DNA of 53,569 nucleotides. Origin: MGBC113645 sp036308445. GTDB taxonomy: Bacteria > Bacillota_I > Bacilli_A > Erysipelotrichales > Coprobacillaceae. The stretch is from positions 1 through 53,569 of the forward strand of contig JAXJVS010000050.1 in assembly GCA_036308445.1 (NCBI GenBank), given 5' to 3'. The notes below the pieces were generated by a model, which did no database searches, was not told the DNA's origin, and saw only the letters and a program-made list of their open reading frames with translations. This document shows, piece after piece, positions 34,701-43,266 of this stretch. The position numbers and the translations under genes are program-made. Position 1 is the stretch's first letter; every line of letters starts with the position of its first letter.

Positions 34701-36780
34701 AAATACCAAATAATAAATCTACATATGTTGGCATTGGCCAATCTTGAGCACCCACCATAGTTTCAATAGTATCAGCAGTCTCTCTTAAAACACCCATCTG
34801 TGCGAAGACTTCATCTTTCCACATTTCTGCTTCTTTAAGAACATCACCAGAACAGCTTTGAGCAGCTGTAATCTTAGTTTGCAAATCATCCATTTGTTTT
34901 TTCATTGTAGAAACCAATGCTGATAATGATTTAACATCTTCCACTAAGAATGAATTATCAGCACCAACTTCTGCTACTTTTAAAGCAGATTCAGAAATCT
35001 TTGATAAATATTTAACAGCTGCTGGATAAATTTGAGTCTTAGCCATCTTTAATGCTGTTAAGGCTTCTACACCAATAGTCTTATTATAATTATCTAATAA
35101 AATTTCATAACGTGATGCTAATTCTACTCTTGTATATACACCATGTCTATCTAACATTTCAATATTCTTTTCATCTTTTAAACAAGCCATAGCATCAACA
35201 GTATTCTTATTATTTGCAAGACCACGTTTTGCAGCTTCCTCTTCCCATTCTGTTGAATATCCATCTCCATTGAAAATAATTCTCTTATGTTCCTTTAAGA
35301 ATTTTTTAACAACATCCAACGGTTCCATTCCTGATTCAATTAAATCAGCCATTTGTTCCATTTCTTCAGCCAAAATAACATTTAAAATAGTATTAGGACC
35401 AGCAATAGATTGAGAAGAACCTACTGCTCTAAACTCAAACTTATTACCAGTAAATGCAAATGGAGAAGTTCTATTTCTATCAGTATTATCTTTAGAGAAA
35501 GTAGGAACTACAGAAACTCCTGTTTCAAAACGTGCTGTATCCATATCTCCTAATTCTTTACCTTCAATCAACATATCAACTAACTTATCTAATTCTTCAC
35601 CTAAGAACATAGAAATAATTGCTGGTGGAGCTTCATTAGCACCTAATCTATGATCATTACCAGCTGTTGCTACTGACATACGTAATAAATCAGCATACTC
35701 ATCAACAGCCTTTACAGTACAAGCTAAAGTAGCTAAGAATGGTAAATTCTCTGCTGGATTTTTACCAGGATTAAATAAATTAATTCCTGTATCAGTAGTT
35801 ACAGACCAGTTATTATGCTTACCAGAACCATTTACTCCGGCAAATGGTTTTTCATGTAATAAACATCTTAAACCATGTTTCTTTGCAATATCTTGAGCTA
35901 ATTGCATTAATAAATGATTATTATCACTTGTAATATTAACTTTACTATAAACACAAGCAACTTCATGTTGTGCAGGTGCAACTTCATTATGTTTTGTTTT
36001 AGAAGGAATACCATATTTCCACAATTCTTTATCTAAATCTTTCATAAACGCTGCAACCTTACGTTTAATACTTCCAAAATAATGATCTTCTAATTCCTGA
36101 CCTTTTGGAGCCATAGCTCCATATAAAGTTCTACCTGTTAATTTTAAATCCATACGAGATTGATAATACTTATCATCAACTAAGAAATACTCTTGTTCAC
36201 TACCAACAGAAGCAGTTACTTTTTTAACTCCTTCAACCCCCAACATCGGTAACAAATGACAAGAAGCTTTAGACAAAGTATCACAAGATCTCAATAATGG
36301 AGTTTTCTTATCTAATGCTTCACCAGTATAAGAACAGAACAAAGTAGGAATATATAAAGTCCCATTCTTTACAAAAGCAGGAGAAGTACAATCCCAAGCA
36401 GTATACCCTCTTGCTTCAAATGTAGCACGCAATCCACCACTAGGGAAAGATGATGCATCAGGTTCACCTTTTCTTAATGTCTTTCCACTAAATTCTAAAA
36501 CCGCTTTACTACCATCTGGTTCTAAAAAAGCATCATGTTTTTCAGCAGTTAAACCAGTCATAGGCATAAACCAATGAGTAAAATGAGTAGCACCATTTTC
36601 TACAGCCCAGATTTTCATTGCATTTGCAATCACTGTTGCTGTTTCCTTAGATAACTCTTCCCCATTTGCTAACGCTTCATGAAAAGCCTTATAAGTAGAT
36701 TTTGGAATACGTTCTTTCATTACGTCATCGCTAAATGTTAAACTACCATAATCTTCTAACATATCGTTTTTTAAATCCAT
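34699..36780 (-). CDS. glnN: glutamine synthetase type III
   Basis: A protein of 693 aa, the long GSIII form found in Bacteroidetes, some Firmicutes and cyanobacteria. It makes glutamine from glutamate, ammonia and ATP as a dodecamer. Diagnostic segments are HWFMPMTGLTAEKHDAF (about 63-79), the catalytic SEQEYFLVDDKYY, the ATP-site region with NEVAPAQHE and EKPFAGVNGSGKHNNWS, and RTSPFAFTGNKFEFRAVGSS. The N-terminal extension typical of GSIII is present. GGGGGATT precedes the ATG, and a fully consensus promoter lies 60 bases upstream. No glnR is visible. Confidence 0.95.
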   Translation of the reverse strand: MDLKNDMLEDYGSLTFSDDVMKERIPKSTYKAFHEALANGEELSKETATVIANAMKIWAVENGATHFTHWFMPMTGLTAEKHDAFLEPDGSKAVLEFSGKTLRKGEPDASSFPSGGLRATFEARGYTAWDCTSPAFVKNGTLYIPTLFCSYTGEALDKKTPLLRSCDTLSKASCHLLPMLGVEGVKKVTASVGSEQEYFLVDDKYYQSRMDLKLTGRTLYGAMAPKGQELEDHYFGSIKRKVAAFMKDLDKELWKYGIPSKTKHNEVAPAQHEVACVYSKVNITSDNNHLLMQLAQDIAKKHGLRCLLHEKPFAGVNGSGKHNNWSVTTDTGINLFNPGKNPAENLPFLATLACTVKAVDEYADLLRMSVATAGNDHRLGANEAPPAIISMFLGEELDKLVDMLIEGKELGDMDTARFETGVSVVPTFSKDNTDRNRTSPFAFTGNKFEFRAVGSSQSIAGPNTILNVILAEEMEQMADLIESGMEPLDVVKKFLKEHKRIIFNGDGYSTEWEEEAAKRGLANNKNTVDAMACLKDEKNIEMLDRHGVYTRVELASRYEILLDNYNKTIGVEALTALKMAKTQIYPAAVKYLSKISESALKVAEVGADNSFLVEDVKSLSALVSTMKKQMDDLQTKITAAQSCSGDVLKEAEMWKDEVFAQMGVLRETADTIETMVGAQDWPMPTYVDLLFGI

Positions 36781-36837
36781 TTTGAATCCCCCTATTCTAA
36801 CTAAAATGAATTAGCTATAAACTTTATTTATGAGGTT

Positions 36838-36866
36838 ATTATATAGTTAAGTCATATTGATGTCAA
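36838..36866 (-). promoter_or_regulatory. glnN promoter
   Basis: On the minus strand: TTGACA (36861-36866), exactly 17 bases, TATAAT (36838-36843), a full sigma-A consensus. The leader is about 50 bases. This is one of the strongest-looking promoters in the window. Confidence 0.88.
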
Positions 36867-36873
36867 TAACTTT

Positions 36874-36891
36874 GTGATATTTTTTTATCAC
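36874..36891. promoter_or_regulatory. inverted repeat upstream of the glnN promoter
   Basis: GTGATA and TATCAC with a 6-base T-rich centre lie 8 bases upstream of the -35 of glnN. The position fits an operator or activator site. It does not match the GlnR box (TGTNA-N7-TNACA). Confidence 0.35.
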
Positions 36892-36976
36892 CTTTAGATA
36901 TTTTTATCATCTGTAATATAACCTACCTTATATCATATTGCAATAAAGTAAAATTATTCAAGATAAATGAAAAAAC

Positions 36977-37002
36977 AAAAAAGAATCATTACGATTCTTT
37001 TT
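36977..37002 (-). terminator. terminator after the small membrane protein gene
   Basis: A stem of AAAAAGAATC and GATTCTTTTT with a 5-base loop overlaps the stop codon. A long T-rich run follows on the minus strand. Confidence 0.85.
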
Positions 37003-37492
37003 CATTTCTTTGATTTCTTCTTTCTTTTCTTTGTTTCTTTGCAAGTTTACGATGAATATCTGTATATTCTTTTACAGTGCAATGTAAACGTTTGTTTTCT
37101 CTCATTACAGCTCCAGTAAATCCTACTCTATCATTAGGGAAAAAAGAGTATCTCTTATTCTTATCTGAATAAATTTCAATGGCATGAGGCGTACTTGTCC
37201 ATTTTGTAATTTTTATCACTGGATCTGTAATATTTGCACATTGCATTAAATCTAGTTCTTTAGTTTTTAATAATCTTCTATATGTATAAATTGTCTTTTT
37301 ATCAATAACATACTTATATGGTCTACATCCTAAATAATAAGCTAAAATAGGAAGAGCAGCAACTACTAAGGCAATAGAGCCTGCTAAATCTTTAGATCCA
37401 TTAGTAATAATATAAAATACAGTATAAACACAATATACAATTAAGAAGAGCCCAACACTTAAATTAGGTCTTACTCTAAATTCTTTGTTCAT
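36989..37492 (-). CDS. membrane protein, possible PH-like domain
   Basis: A protein of 167 aa with two close membrane helices (about 11-30 and 37-55). A cytoplasmic domain starting YKYVIDKKTIYTYRRLLKTKE follows, with the beta-strand pattern of bacterial PH-like membrane proteins. The C-terminus is very basic (KLAKKQRKERRNQRN). ATG 37492 was chosen because GGAGGG lies just upstream. It lies between the PTS EIIC gene and glnN with terminators on both sides, so it is probably a single unit. The fold is a tentative reading and the function unknown. Confidence 0.7.
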   Translation of the reverse strand: MNKEFRVRPNLSVGLFLIVYCVYTVFYIITNGSKDLAGSIALVVAALPILAYYLGCRPYKYVIDKKTIYTYRRLLKTKELDLMQCANITDPVIKITKWTSTPHAIEIYSDKNKRYSFFPNDRVGFTGAVMRENKRLHCTVKEYTDIHRKLAKKQRKERRNQRNEKES

Positions 37493-37566
37493 AATTCCCT
37501 CCACTTCTTTTTTATTATACATGAATAATAGCTTAAATTCAATGTAATTAGGAAAAAGAGAAAAGA

Positions 37567-37591
37567 AAAACTAGGGATAATCCCTAGTTTT
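37567..37591 (-). terminator. terminator after the PTS EIIC gene
   Basis: An 11-bp stem, AAAACTAGGGA and TCCCTAGTTTT, with a 3-base loop. A T-run follows on the minus strand. Confidence 0.88.
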
Positions 37592-37606
37592 ATTGTTAAC
37601 AGAATA

Positions 37607-38929
37607 TTAAGCTTCTGCTGATTCTTTGTTTTGTTGTTTTTCGTAAGCCATGAAGAATGGTAAGTAAACCAAACAAGCAATTGCGAATACGATTAACTGA
37701 GAAATTGCACCCATGATAGATCCACCAGTTGCTAAGAATCCAAATAAAATTGGTGGACAAGTCCATGGAGCTTGTACTACTACTTTTGGACAGAATCCAA
37801 TTAATGTTAAGATATAACCAACTACAACAGTTGCACATGGTGCAAGTACGAATGGAATATCTAAGATAGGGTTTAATACTAGTGGGATACCAAATGTTAC
37901 AGTTTCATTGATATTGAACATACCAGGAACGATAGAGATACCAGCGATAGTTCTGTTGTCTTCACGTTTAGAGAAGATTAAGATAATAACTACTAATGCT
38001 AAAGTAACCCCAGAACCTCCCCATTCAGCAAACATTTGCATCATAGTGATGTTTAATACGTTTGGAGCATCTGCTGCATTTTTAGTTTTAGTATAAATAT
38101 CCATGTTTTCTACAATCATTGGAGTGAAGATTGATTCTTTAACTGCAGATACCATGTTGTTACCATGCATACCGATACACCAGAATAACATGATAATTAC
38201 ATATAAGATAACTACAGCGAAGATATTAGCACCAATGATAGCTTTTAATGGTTCTTGTACATAGTTAGAAACTAAGCTGTTTAAATCAAGACCAGTTAAC
38301 ATATTAACTACTAATGAAATAGCACCAACGATAACTAAGATAATAACTGTTGGAACTAAGATTTCGAATGCACGAGCAACTCCTGGTGGAACTTGTTCTG
38401 GCATTTTAATTTTTAATGCATCAACTTTTCTTAATTTACAATAGATTTCAGTACCTACGATACCTACTAATAATCCAGTAAATAATCCAGTAGCTCCCAT
38501 GTATCCAGTAGGAATTCCACTAACTGTAGCGATAACTGCACCAGCTTTATCAGTAGCATTGATTGAAGTTGGAGTAACTGTTAACCACATCATGAAACCT
38601 AAAACTGCAGGATAAGCTCCTGTTTGTTCACCGTTAGCATCAGCAATTTCTTGTGCTACTAACATACATACACCAACTGCCATAGATCCGATTGTAGCAG
38701 TATTTACAGCATTGAAAATTGTATTAGTTGGTGTTAAAGCCATAATAGGCTTAAAGAAAATACCTAACCCTGAAGTGTCATTTACGATAACACAAGTCCA
38801 AAGTACGGCAACTGCACCAGCGATAGTAGCTGGCATGAAGTTTTGGAAAGCGTTCTTGATTGCGTTCAAATATTTATTTTGACCACACCAAGCACCAACG
38901 CGCCCAAGTTTGTCTGCAAAAGCATCCAT
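37607..38929 (-). CDS. celB: PTS cellobiose/lactose-family EIIC permease
   Basis: A protein of 440 aa with about ten membrane helices. It belongs to the Lac family of PTS EIIC (CelB/LicC). VFVNGIHGNN-like sequence is represented here by FWCIGMHGNNMVSAVKESIF, and the conserved FNINETVTFGIPLVLNPILDIPF segment near 325-347 binds the sugar. It imports and, with EIIA and EIIB proteins encoded elsewhere, phosphorylates beta-glucosides such as cellobiose, feeding the two GH1 enzymes. No EIIA or EIIB gene is adjacent. A consensus promoter and two operator-like repeats lie upstream, next to the UTRA regulator gene. Confidence 0.92.
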   Translation of the reverse strand: MDAFADKLGRVGAWCGQNKYLNAIKNAFQNFMPATIAGAVAVLWTCVIVNDTSGLGIFFKPIMALTPTNTIFNAVNTATIGSMAVGVCMLVAQEIADANGEQTGAYPAVLGFMMWLTVTPTSINATDKAGAVIATVSGIPTGYMGATGLFTGLLVGIVGTEIYCKLRKVDALKIKMPEQVPPGVARAFEILVPTVIILVIVGAISLVVNMLTGLDLNSLVSNYVQEPLKAIIGANIFAVVILYVIIMLFWCIGMHGNNMVSAVKESIFTPMIVENMDIYTKTKNAADAPNVLNITMMQMFAEWGGSGVTLALVVIILIFSKREDNRTIAGISIVPGMFNINETVTFGIPLVLNPILDIPFVLAPCATVVVGYILTLIGFCPKVVVQAPWTCPPILFGFLATGGSIMGAISQLIVFAIACLVYLPFFMAYEKQQNKESAEA

Positions 38930-38964
38930 ATTTTTTCCTCCCTTTAAAATATTTTGACAATATT

Positions 38965-38993
38965 AGTATAAGATTTATTATTTAAAATGTCAA
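38965..38993 (-). promoter_or_regulatory. PTS EIIC promoter
   Basis: On the minus strand: TTGACA (38988-38993), 17 bases, TATACT (38965-38970), about 35 bases before the ATG. The operator-like repeats at 39006-39050 lie immediately upstream. Confidence 0.85.
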
Positions 38994-39005
38994 TCTTTTT
39001 TATTT

Positions 39006-39022
39006 AAAAGTATGGTACTTTT
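39006..39022. promoter_or_regulatory. operator candidate 1 for the UTRA regulator
   Basis: AAAAGTA-TGG-TACTTTT, a 7-bp inverted repeat with a 3-base centre. The same 17-base sequence with one change occurs just upstream of the UTRA regulator gene (39808-39824). The pairing of sites before the regulator and its likely target is typical of GntR/UTRA circuits. Confidence 0.6.
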
Positions 39023-39050
39023 TGAATAAATACCGGTTAATTTATTCAAA
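39021..39050. repeat. 30-base inverted repeat upstream of the PTS EIIC gene
   Basis: Perfect 11-bp arms, TTTGAATAAAT and ATTTATTCAAA, surround an 8-base centre that contains the palindrome ACCGGT. It sits between the EIIC promoter region and the UTRA gene terminator. It may be a second regulatory site. It lacks the cre consensus. Confidence 0.45.
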
Positions 39051-39058
39051 ATGAAAAA

Positions 39059-39080
39059 AAGCCATTCAAACGAATAGCTT
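39059..39080 (-). terminator. terminator after the UTRA regulator gene
   Basis: A 9-bp stem with one G-T pair (AAGCCATTC and GAATAGCTT on the plus strand) and a 4-base loop; TTTTTTT follows on the minus strand. Confidence 0.75.
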
Positions 39081-39787
39081 TATTGTTGTATTATAATTGT
39101 TTGAAATTCATATTTAGCATAATGATGCCTTGAAAAAGTGTATTCAAAAATTTGTCCATTACTTAAATAAGAAGTCTGTTCTTCTTGAATAAATGGTTCA
39201 TTTTCTTTCAAACCTAAAAATTCTTGTTCTAATGGTGTAGAAAGTAATGAAGTGATAGATATATGTGTACTTTGAATATGTAATTTTAGATTTTTTTCAA
39301 TGTATTCATAAATTGACCCTTTTAGATTTTCTAATTTTAAATTAGGGATAATACTAAGTGGAAAATAACTTATATCAATCAGATGAGGATTATTATCTAA
39401 AAATCTTAATCTTATAATATGATATACAAAATCTCCTTCATCTATTTGAAGTTTTTTTGCTAATATGTCGTCCGCTGGAATAACCTCAAATTCCAAGATT
39501 TGACTTGTCACTTTTTTTACACCTTTATACTGAGCTGTTAATCCTTTTGTAAATTTTGTCACTTTTAAATCACTTGGATCATAATCTTTTACAAAAGTTC
39601 CAGCTCCTCTACGTCTAATAATTAAGCCTTCTTTTACAAGTATATCTAATGCTTTTTTCATTGTTTCTTTGTTGCAGTTATATCGCATACAAAGAACATA
39701 TTCATACGGAAGTTTCTGACCATAAGTATATTCGCCATCTGTAATTTTAGAACGAATATCGTTTGCAATATCTTTATATTTCGCCAT
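39080..39787 (-). CDS. GntR-family regulator with UTRA domain
   Basis: A protein of 235 aa. The winged HTH (about 1-68) begins MAKYKDIANDIRSKITDGEY and has NCNKETMKKALDILVKEGLI as recognition region. The UTRA effector domain (about 90-232) follows. Such regulators (TreR, BglR, GmuR type) sense sugar phosphates and repress PTS and glycosidase genes. ATG 39787 was chosen because GGAGG overlaps the upstream GTG and fits only the ATG. It lies directly upstream of the cellobiose-type EIIC gene in the same orientation, and matching operators lie before both. It probably also controls one or both GH1 genes, though no matching intergenic site is visible there. Confidence 0.9.
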   Translation of the reverse strand: MAKYKDIANDIRSKITDGEYTYGQKLPYEYVLCMRYNCNKETMKKALDILVKEGLIIRRRGAGTFVKDYDPSDLKVTKFTKGLTAQYKGVKKVTSQILEFEVIPADDILAKKLQIDEGDFVYHIIRLRFLDNNPHLIDISYFPLSIIPNLKLENLKGSIYEYIEKNLKLHIQSTHISITSLLSTPLEQEFLGLKENEPFIQEEQTSYLSNGQIFEYTFSRHHYAKYEFQTIIIQQ

Positions 39788-39807
39788 TGTCTTCACCTCC
39801 GCAATAT

Positions 39808-39824
39808 AAAAATACCATACTTTT
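39808..39824. promoter_or_regulatory. operator candidate 2, upstream of the UTRA regulator gene
   Basis: On the minus strand AAAAGTATGGTATTTTT, against AAAAGTATGGTACTTTT before the EIIC gene: 16 of 17 bases identical. It ends about 20 bases before the regulator's ATG, which suggests autoregulation. Confidence 0.58.
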
Positions 39825-39853
39825 AATTTGATTTCACGGGTTTTTTTGTTTTT

Positions 39854-40393
39854 TTATAACTTTTTCTCTTTTAGTAATTTTTTTTCTAGATTATATAAGG
39901 AAATTTTACTATTTTCATACATTGCATATCCTTTTTCTCCTTGTTTAGGTAAGGATATAGAATTAGGATTAACAATATTGATACCATTTTCCTCCCTTAA
40001 AACAGGTATATGATAATGACCATATACAAATACGTCTCCCTTATTTAAATAAGGCAAGTGTTCTGGATCGTAATGATGACCATGAGTTAAAAAGAAACAT
40101 CTATCTTCAATATAAAGTTTAGTATAAGTAGACATAACATCAAATTCTAATACCATCTGATCAACTTCAGCATCACAGTTTCCTCTTACGGCAATAATCT
40201 TATCCTTATATTCATTTAGTAATGTTACAACTTTTTTAGGATTATGACCTTCAGGTAAATCGTTTCTTGGACCATGATACAAAATATCTCCTAATATAAT
40301 AAGCTTATCAGCATGTTCCTCTTCAAAAATTTCAATAACTCTTTTAGTACTAGTATAAGAACCATGGATATCAGAAATAAACATTAATTTCAT
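39854..40393 (-). CDS. yfcE: YfcE/MJ0936-type metallophosphodiesterase
   Basis: A protein of 179 aa. All metallophosphoesterase motifs are present: DIHG (D8, H10), GDILYHGPRN, GNCD, FLTHGHHYD and YGHYHIP. It matches YfcE-type phosphodiesterases, whose natural substrate is not known. The ATG overlaps the exoA stop by four bases, with GGAGG upstream inside exoA, so the two are coupled. Confidence 0.93.
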   Translation of the reverse strand: MKLMFISDIHGSYTSTKRVIEIFEEEHADKLIILGDILYHGPRNDLPEGHNPKKVVTLLNEYKDKIIAVRGNCDAEVDQMVLEFDVMSTYTKLYIEDRCFFLTHGHHYDPEHLPYLNKGDVFVYGHYHIPVLREENGINIVNPNSISLPKQGEKGYAMYENSKISLYNLEKKLLKEKKL

Positions 40394-41142
40394 AAATTAA
40401 CCTCCAAACCTACCGGACAATGATCTGATCCTAAAATATCAGTATAAATATAAGCATCACTGATATTATCTTTCAATTCATCTGATACAACAAAATAATC
40501 AATTCGCCAACCTGCATTTTTCTCTCTTGCTTTAAACATATATGACCACCATGAATAAGTTTCTTTATCTGGATATTTATATCTAAATGTATCAATAAAT
40601 CCACTATCTAATAATTTTGTCATTTTTTCTCTTTCTTCATCAGTAAATCCCGCATTACCATGATTTGTTTTATCATTTTTTAAATCTATCTCCTGATGAG
40701 CAACATTCAAATCACCACAAATAACAACTGGTTTTTTTGCCTTTAACTTCAATAAGTATTCTCTAAAATCATCTTCCCATACCTGTCTATAATCAAGTCT
40801 TTCTAATCCTCTTTTGGCATTGGGTGTATAAACTGTTACAAAAAAATAATTTTCAAACTCAAGAGTTATAACTCTTCCTTCTTGATCATGTTCTTCTATA
40901 CCAATACCATATGTAACATTTATCGGTAAATGTCTCGTATATATAGCAGTTCCGCTATATCCTTTTTTTACTGCATCATTAAAGTATGATGTGTAACCTT
41001 CAAATTCTAATTCTATCTGTCCTTTTTGTAATTTTGTTTCCTGAATCGCAAATATCTCCGCATCAACTTCTTTAAAAAAATCTTCAAATCCTTTTTTTAC
41101 ACAAGCTCTTAAGCCATTAACATTCCATGATACAAACAACAT
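40390..41142 (-). CDS. exoA: exodeoxyribonuclease III / AP endonuclease
   Basis: A protein of 250 aa, the ExoA/XthA family of base excision repair. Motifs are SWNVNGLRA (N7), AIQETKL (metal-binding E35), GYSGTAIYTR, VICGDLNVAHQEIDL (catalytic Asp and Asn), NAGFTDEER and the C-terminal GSDHCPV with the catalytic His. It cuts at abasic sites and removes 3'-blocking groups. AAGGAGGG precedes the ATG. It is followed by yfcE with a four-base overlap. Confidence 0.95.
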   Translation of the reverse strand: MLFVSWNVNGLRACVKKGFEDFFKEVDAEIFAIQETKLQKGQIELEFEGYTSYFNDAVKKGYSGTAIYTRHLPINVTYGIGIEEHDQEGRVITLEFENYFFVTVYTPNAKRGLERLDYRQVWEDDFREYLLKLKAKKPVVICGDLNVAHQEIDLKNDKTNHGNAGFTDEEREKMTKLLDSGFIDTFRYKYPDKETYSWWSYMFKAREKNAGWRIDYFVVSDELKDNISDAYIYTDILGSDHCPVGLEVNL

Positions 41143-41221
41143 AATATCCCTCCTTATTTTCTATTATTATACAATAATTAAAATCACTTGTAAGAAATAT
41201 GCATAAAAGAATTATTTAAAC

Positions 41222-41244
41222 AAAAAAGGCATTTAAGCCTTTTT
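41222..41244 (-). terminator. terminator after the GyrI-like gene
   Basis: An 8-bp stem, AAAAAGGC and GCCTTTTT, with a 6-base loop overlaps the stop codon. A T-run follows on the minus strand. Confidence 0.82.
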
Positions 41245-41848
41245 AGATTTCAACTGCATATCTTACTATTGTTTTTAGTTTTTCTGCTACTACTTTTTCT
41301 GGATCATTTAAGTATATCTCATGATGAAAACCGACAAGCTTCATATCGGCAATGGTAATATATTCCATAATCTGTTTAGTTGTATTAATCTCAGTATTAT
41401 ATGCTCCTTTATGAAGCATTTGTACAGATTTTCCTTCCTCAAACCATTTTAAATAAACATCTAATAGATAAGGATTATCCTTCTTAGAAGCTACTTCTTC
41501 CTTGATTTTTTCAAAAGTCTCTTCATCTAAAGCTCTTGGTTGAGCAATCATTAAAGTAAATTTAATCATTTTCTTTCTAGTCACATCAAACTGACTATTA
41601 TCATATGTATCCCATAAACCTTCTAAAGGAGAAATAAGATATAAAAGATTCTTTTCTTCCTTAAAATACTCTTTAATTGCTTTAGATAAAATACGAAGTG
41701 CTTGAGACTTCAATTTAAATTCTTCTACATTTGGATTACCGATACCATCAATCATAATAAAGTTAAACTCAGGTACATCCACCAAATCAATCTTTTTAGT
41801 CGATGCATCATAAATCTTCTTATACTCTCTCCTAATACCTTCTTTCAT
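41243..41848 (-). CDS. GyrI-like small-molecule-binding domain protein
   Basis: A protein of 201 aa. It begins MKEGIRREYKKIYDAS and then LVDVPEFNFIMIDGIGNPN (about 22-40), the start typical of stand-alone GyrI-like proteins. WLVKWFEEG-type and MLHKGAYNTEI segments and a C-terminal KLVGFHHEIYLNDP strand complete it. The family binds small hydrophobic ligands and some members hydrolyse toxic electrophiles; the role here is unknown. ATG 41848 is chosen because AAAGGGG precedes it; the open frame extends 11 codons further without a site. Confidence 0.82.
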   Translation of the reverse strand: MKEGIRREYKKIYDASTKKIDLVDVPEFNFIMIDGIGNPNVEEFKLKSQALRILSKAIKEYFKEEKNLLYLISPLEGLWDTYDNSQFDVTRKKMIKFTLMIAQPRALDEETFEKIKEEVASKKDNPYLLDVYLKWFEEGKSVQMLHKGAYNTEINTTKQIMEYITIADMKLVGFHHEIYLNDPEKVVAEKLKTIVRYAVEI

Positions 41849-41972
41849 TGTATGGACCCCTTTCTTCACTGTCTTGTACATTATACATAGTTTTTTATAA
41901 AAATGCTATTGTTTTTAGGATTTTTTTATTTTTTATTCATTTAATTTTGTTTTTTTAGAATTATCAAAGGAT

Positions 41973-42000
41973 AAAAAACATCCTCTACAAGAGAATGTTT
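41973..42000 (-). terminator. terminator after galE
   Basis: Arms AACATcCTCT and AGAGaATGTT with one mismatch and a 3-base loop, framed by A- and T-runs on the two sides. Confidence 0.8.
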
Positions 42001-42007
42001 TTTATTT

Positions 42008-43009
42008 TTAAGAATTTCTGATCATATACTGATAAGAATCTCTACACATATCTTCAATTGTTTTAGAAGCTTCCCATCCTAGTTCCTCTTTAGCCTTAGA
42101 ACTATCAGCATAACAAGCCGCAATATCCCCAGGACGACGATCTTTAATCACATAATTTAATTTAAGATTATTGACTTTTTCATAAGTCTTAACTAAATCC
42201 AAAACACTAAATCCATTTCCAGTACCAAGATTATATACATAAACATCACTATCATCAGTAAGTTTCTTTAAAGCTTTCACATGTCCTTTAGCTAAATCAA
42301 CAACATGAATAAAATCTCTAACTCCTGTACCATCATGAGTATCATAATCATCTCCGAATACACCTAAGCATTCTAATTCACCTACTGCCACTTTATTAAT
42401 ATAAGGCATTAAGTTATTAGGAATTCCTTTTGGATTTTCTCCTAATAAATAACTACTATGAGCACCAATAGGATTAAAATAACGTAATAAAACAATATTC
42501 CATTCACAATCTGAAATATAAACATCTTTTAAAATATTTTCTATCATTAATTTTGTAGATCCATAAGGATTTGTAGTTGGACCTAAAGGAAAATCTTCTT
42601 TAATAGGTACAGTATGAGGATCTCCGTATACAGTCGCACTTGAAGAAAAGATTAATTTCTTACAATCATATTTCTTTAATAATTTACATAAAACAAGTGT
42701 ACTCAAAATGTTGTTTTCATAATATATAATAGGTTTCGCAACTGATTCACCAACTGCTTTATATCCTGCAAAATGAATAGCTCCATCAATTTTATTTTCT
42801 TTAAAGATAGTTTCCATTTTTTCTTCATCACAGCAGTCAACTTCATAAAACTTCACATCTTTACCAGTAATTGCTTTTATTTTGTCTAATACATCAGGCT
42901 TAGAATTAAAGAAATTATCCACAATCACAACATCATGACCTTCATTAAGTAATTCTACAACAGTATGACTACCAATATAACCAGTACCACCAGTAACTAA
43001 AATATTCAT
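42008..43009 (-). CDS. galE: UDP-glucose 4-epimerase
   Basis: A protein of 333 aa in the extended short-chain dehydrogenase family, interconverting UDP-glucose and UDP-galactose. The NAD motif GGTGYIGSHT is at 7-16, IHFAGYKAVGES near 79, catalytic SSSATVY near 122 and NPYGSTKL with Tyr and Lys near 146-150. LRYFNPIGAH and the C-terminal RRPGDIAACYAD are typical of GalE. The ATG overlaps the redoxin gene's stop by four bases (ATGA). It is the last gene of a four-gene operon; the link to the other members is not obvious. Confidence 0.95.
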   Translation of the reverse strand: MNILVTGGTGYIGSHTVVELLNEGHDVVIVDNFFNSKPDVLDKIKAITGKDVKFYEVDCCDEEKMETIFKENKIDGAIHFAGYKAVGESVAKPIIYYENNILSTLVLCKLLKKYDCKKLIFSSSATVYGDPHTVPIKEDFPLGPTTNPYGSTKLMIENILKDVYISDCEWNIVLLRYFNPIGAHSSYLLGENPKGIPNNLMPYINKVAVGELECLGVFGDDYDTHDGTGVRDFIHVVDLAKGHVKALKKLTDDSDVYVYNLGTGNGFSVLDLVKTYEKVNNLKLNYVIKDRRPGDIAACYADSSKAKEELGWEASKTIEDMCRDSYQYMIRNS

Positions 43010-43266
43010 AATTTTCCTCCTAAAAATTCATCAAAAAGTCTTTTTACTTCATTTTTACTAATAGTTCCTTCATGTAATTTCTTATTTCCATCAAAAAAAC
43101 TAGGAACGTAATAATAATCATAAGCATCAGCTAATTCTACTTCTTCAGCTTCATCTATATATTCTATATCAATACTTTGATATTTTAAATCTTCTTCTTT
43201 TAACTGACTTATATATCCTCTGGCTCTTATGCAATGAGGACAATTTTTTAAAATAAAAACTCTCAT
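43006..43266 (-). CDS. small glutaredoxin-like protein (CPHC)
   Basis: A protein of 86 aa with a thioredoxin fold. A first strand MRVFILKN is followed by the redox pair CPHC (Cys9 and Cys12), and the cis-proline segment YYVPSFFDG lies near 52-60. It is probably a glutaredoxin- or NrdH-like dithiol oxidoreductase; trxB elsewhere in the window could reduce it, which is a guess. The ATG overlaps the cyclophilin stop (TAATG). Confidence 0.85.
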   Translation of the reverse strand: MRVFILKNCPHCIRARGYISQLKEEDLKYQSIDIEYIDEAEEVELADAYDYYYVPSFFDGNKKLHEGTISKNEVKRLFDEFLGGKL

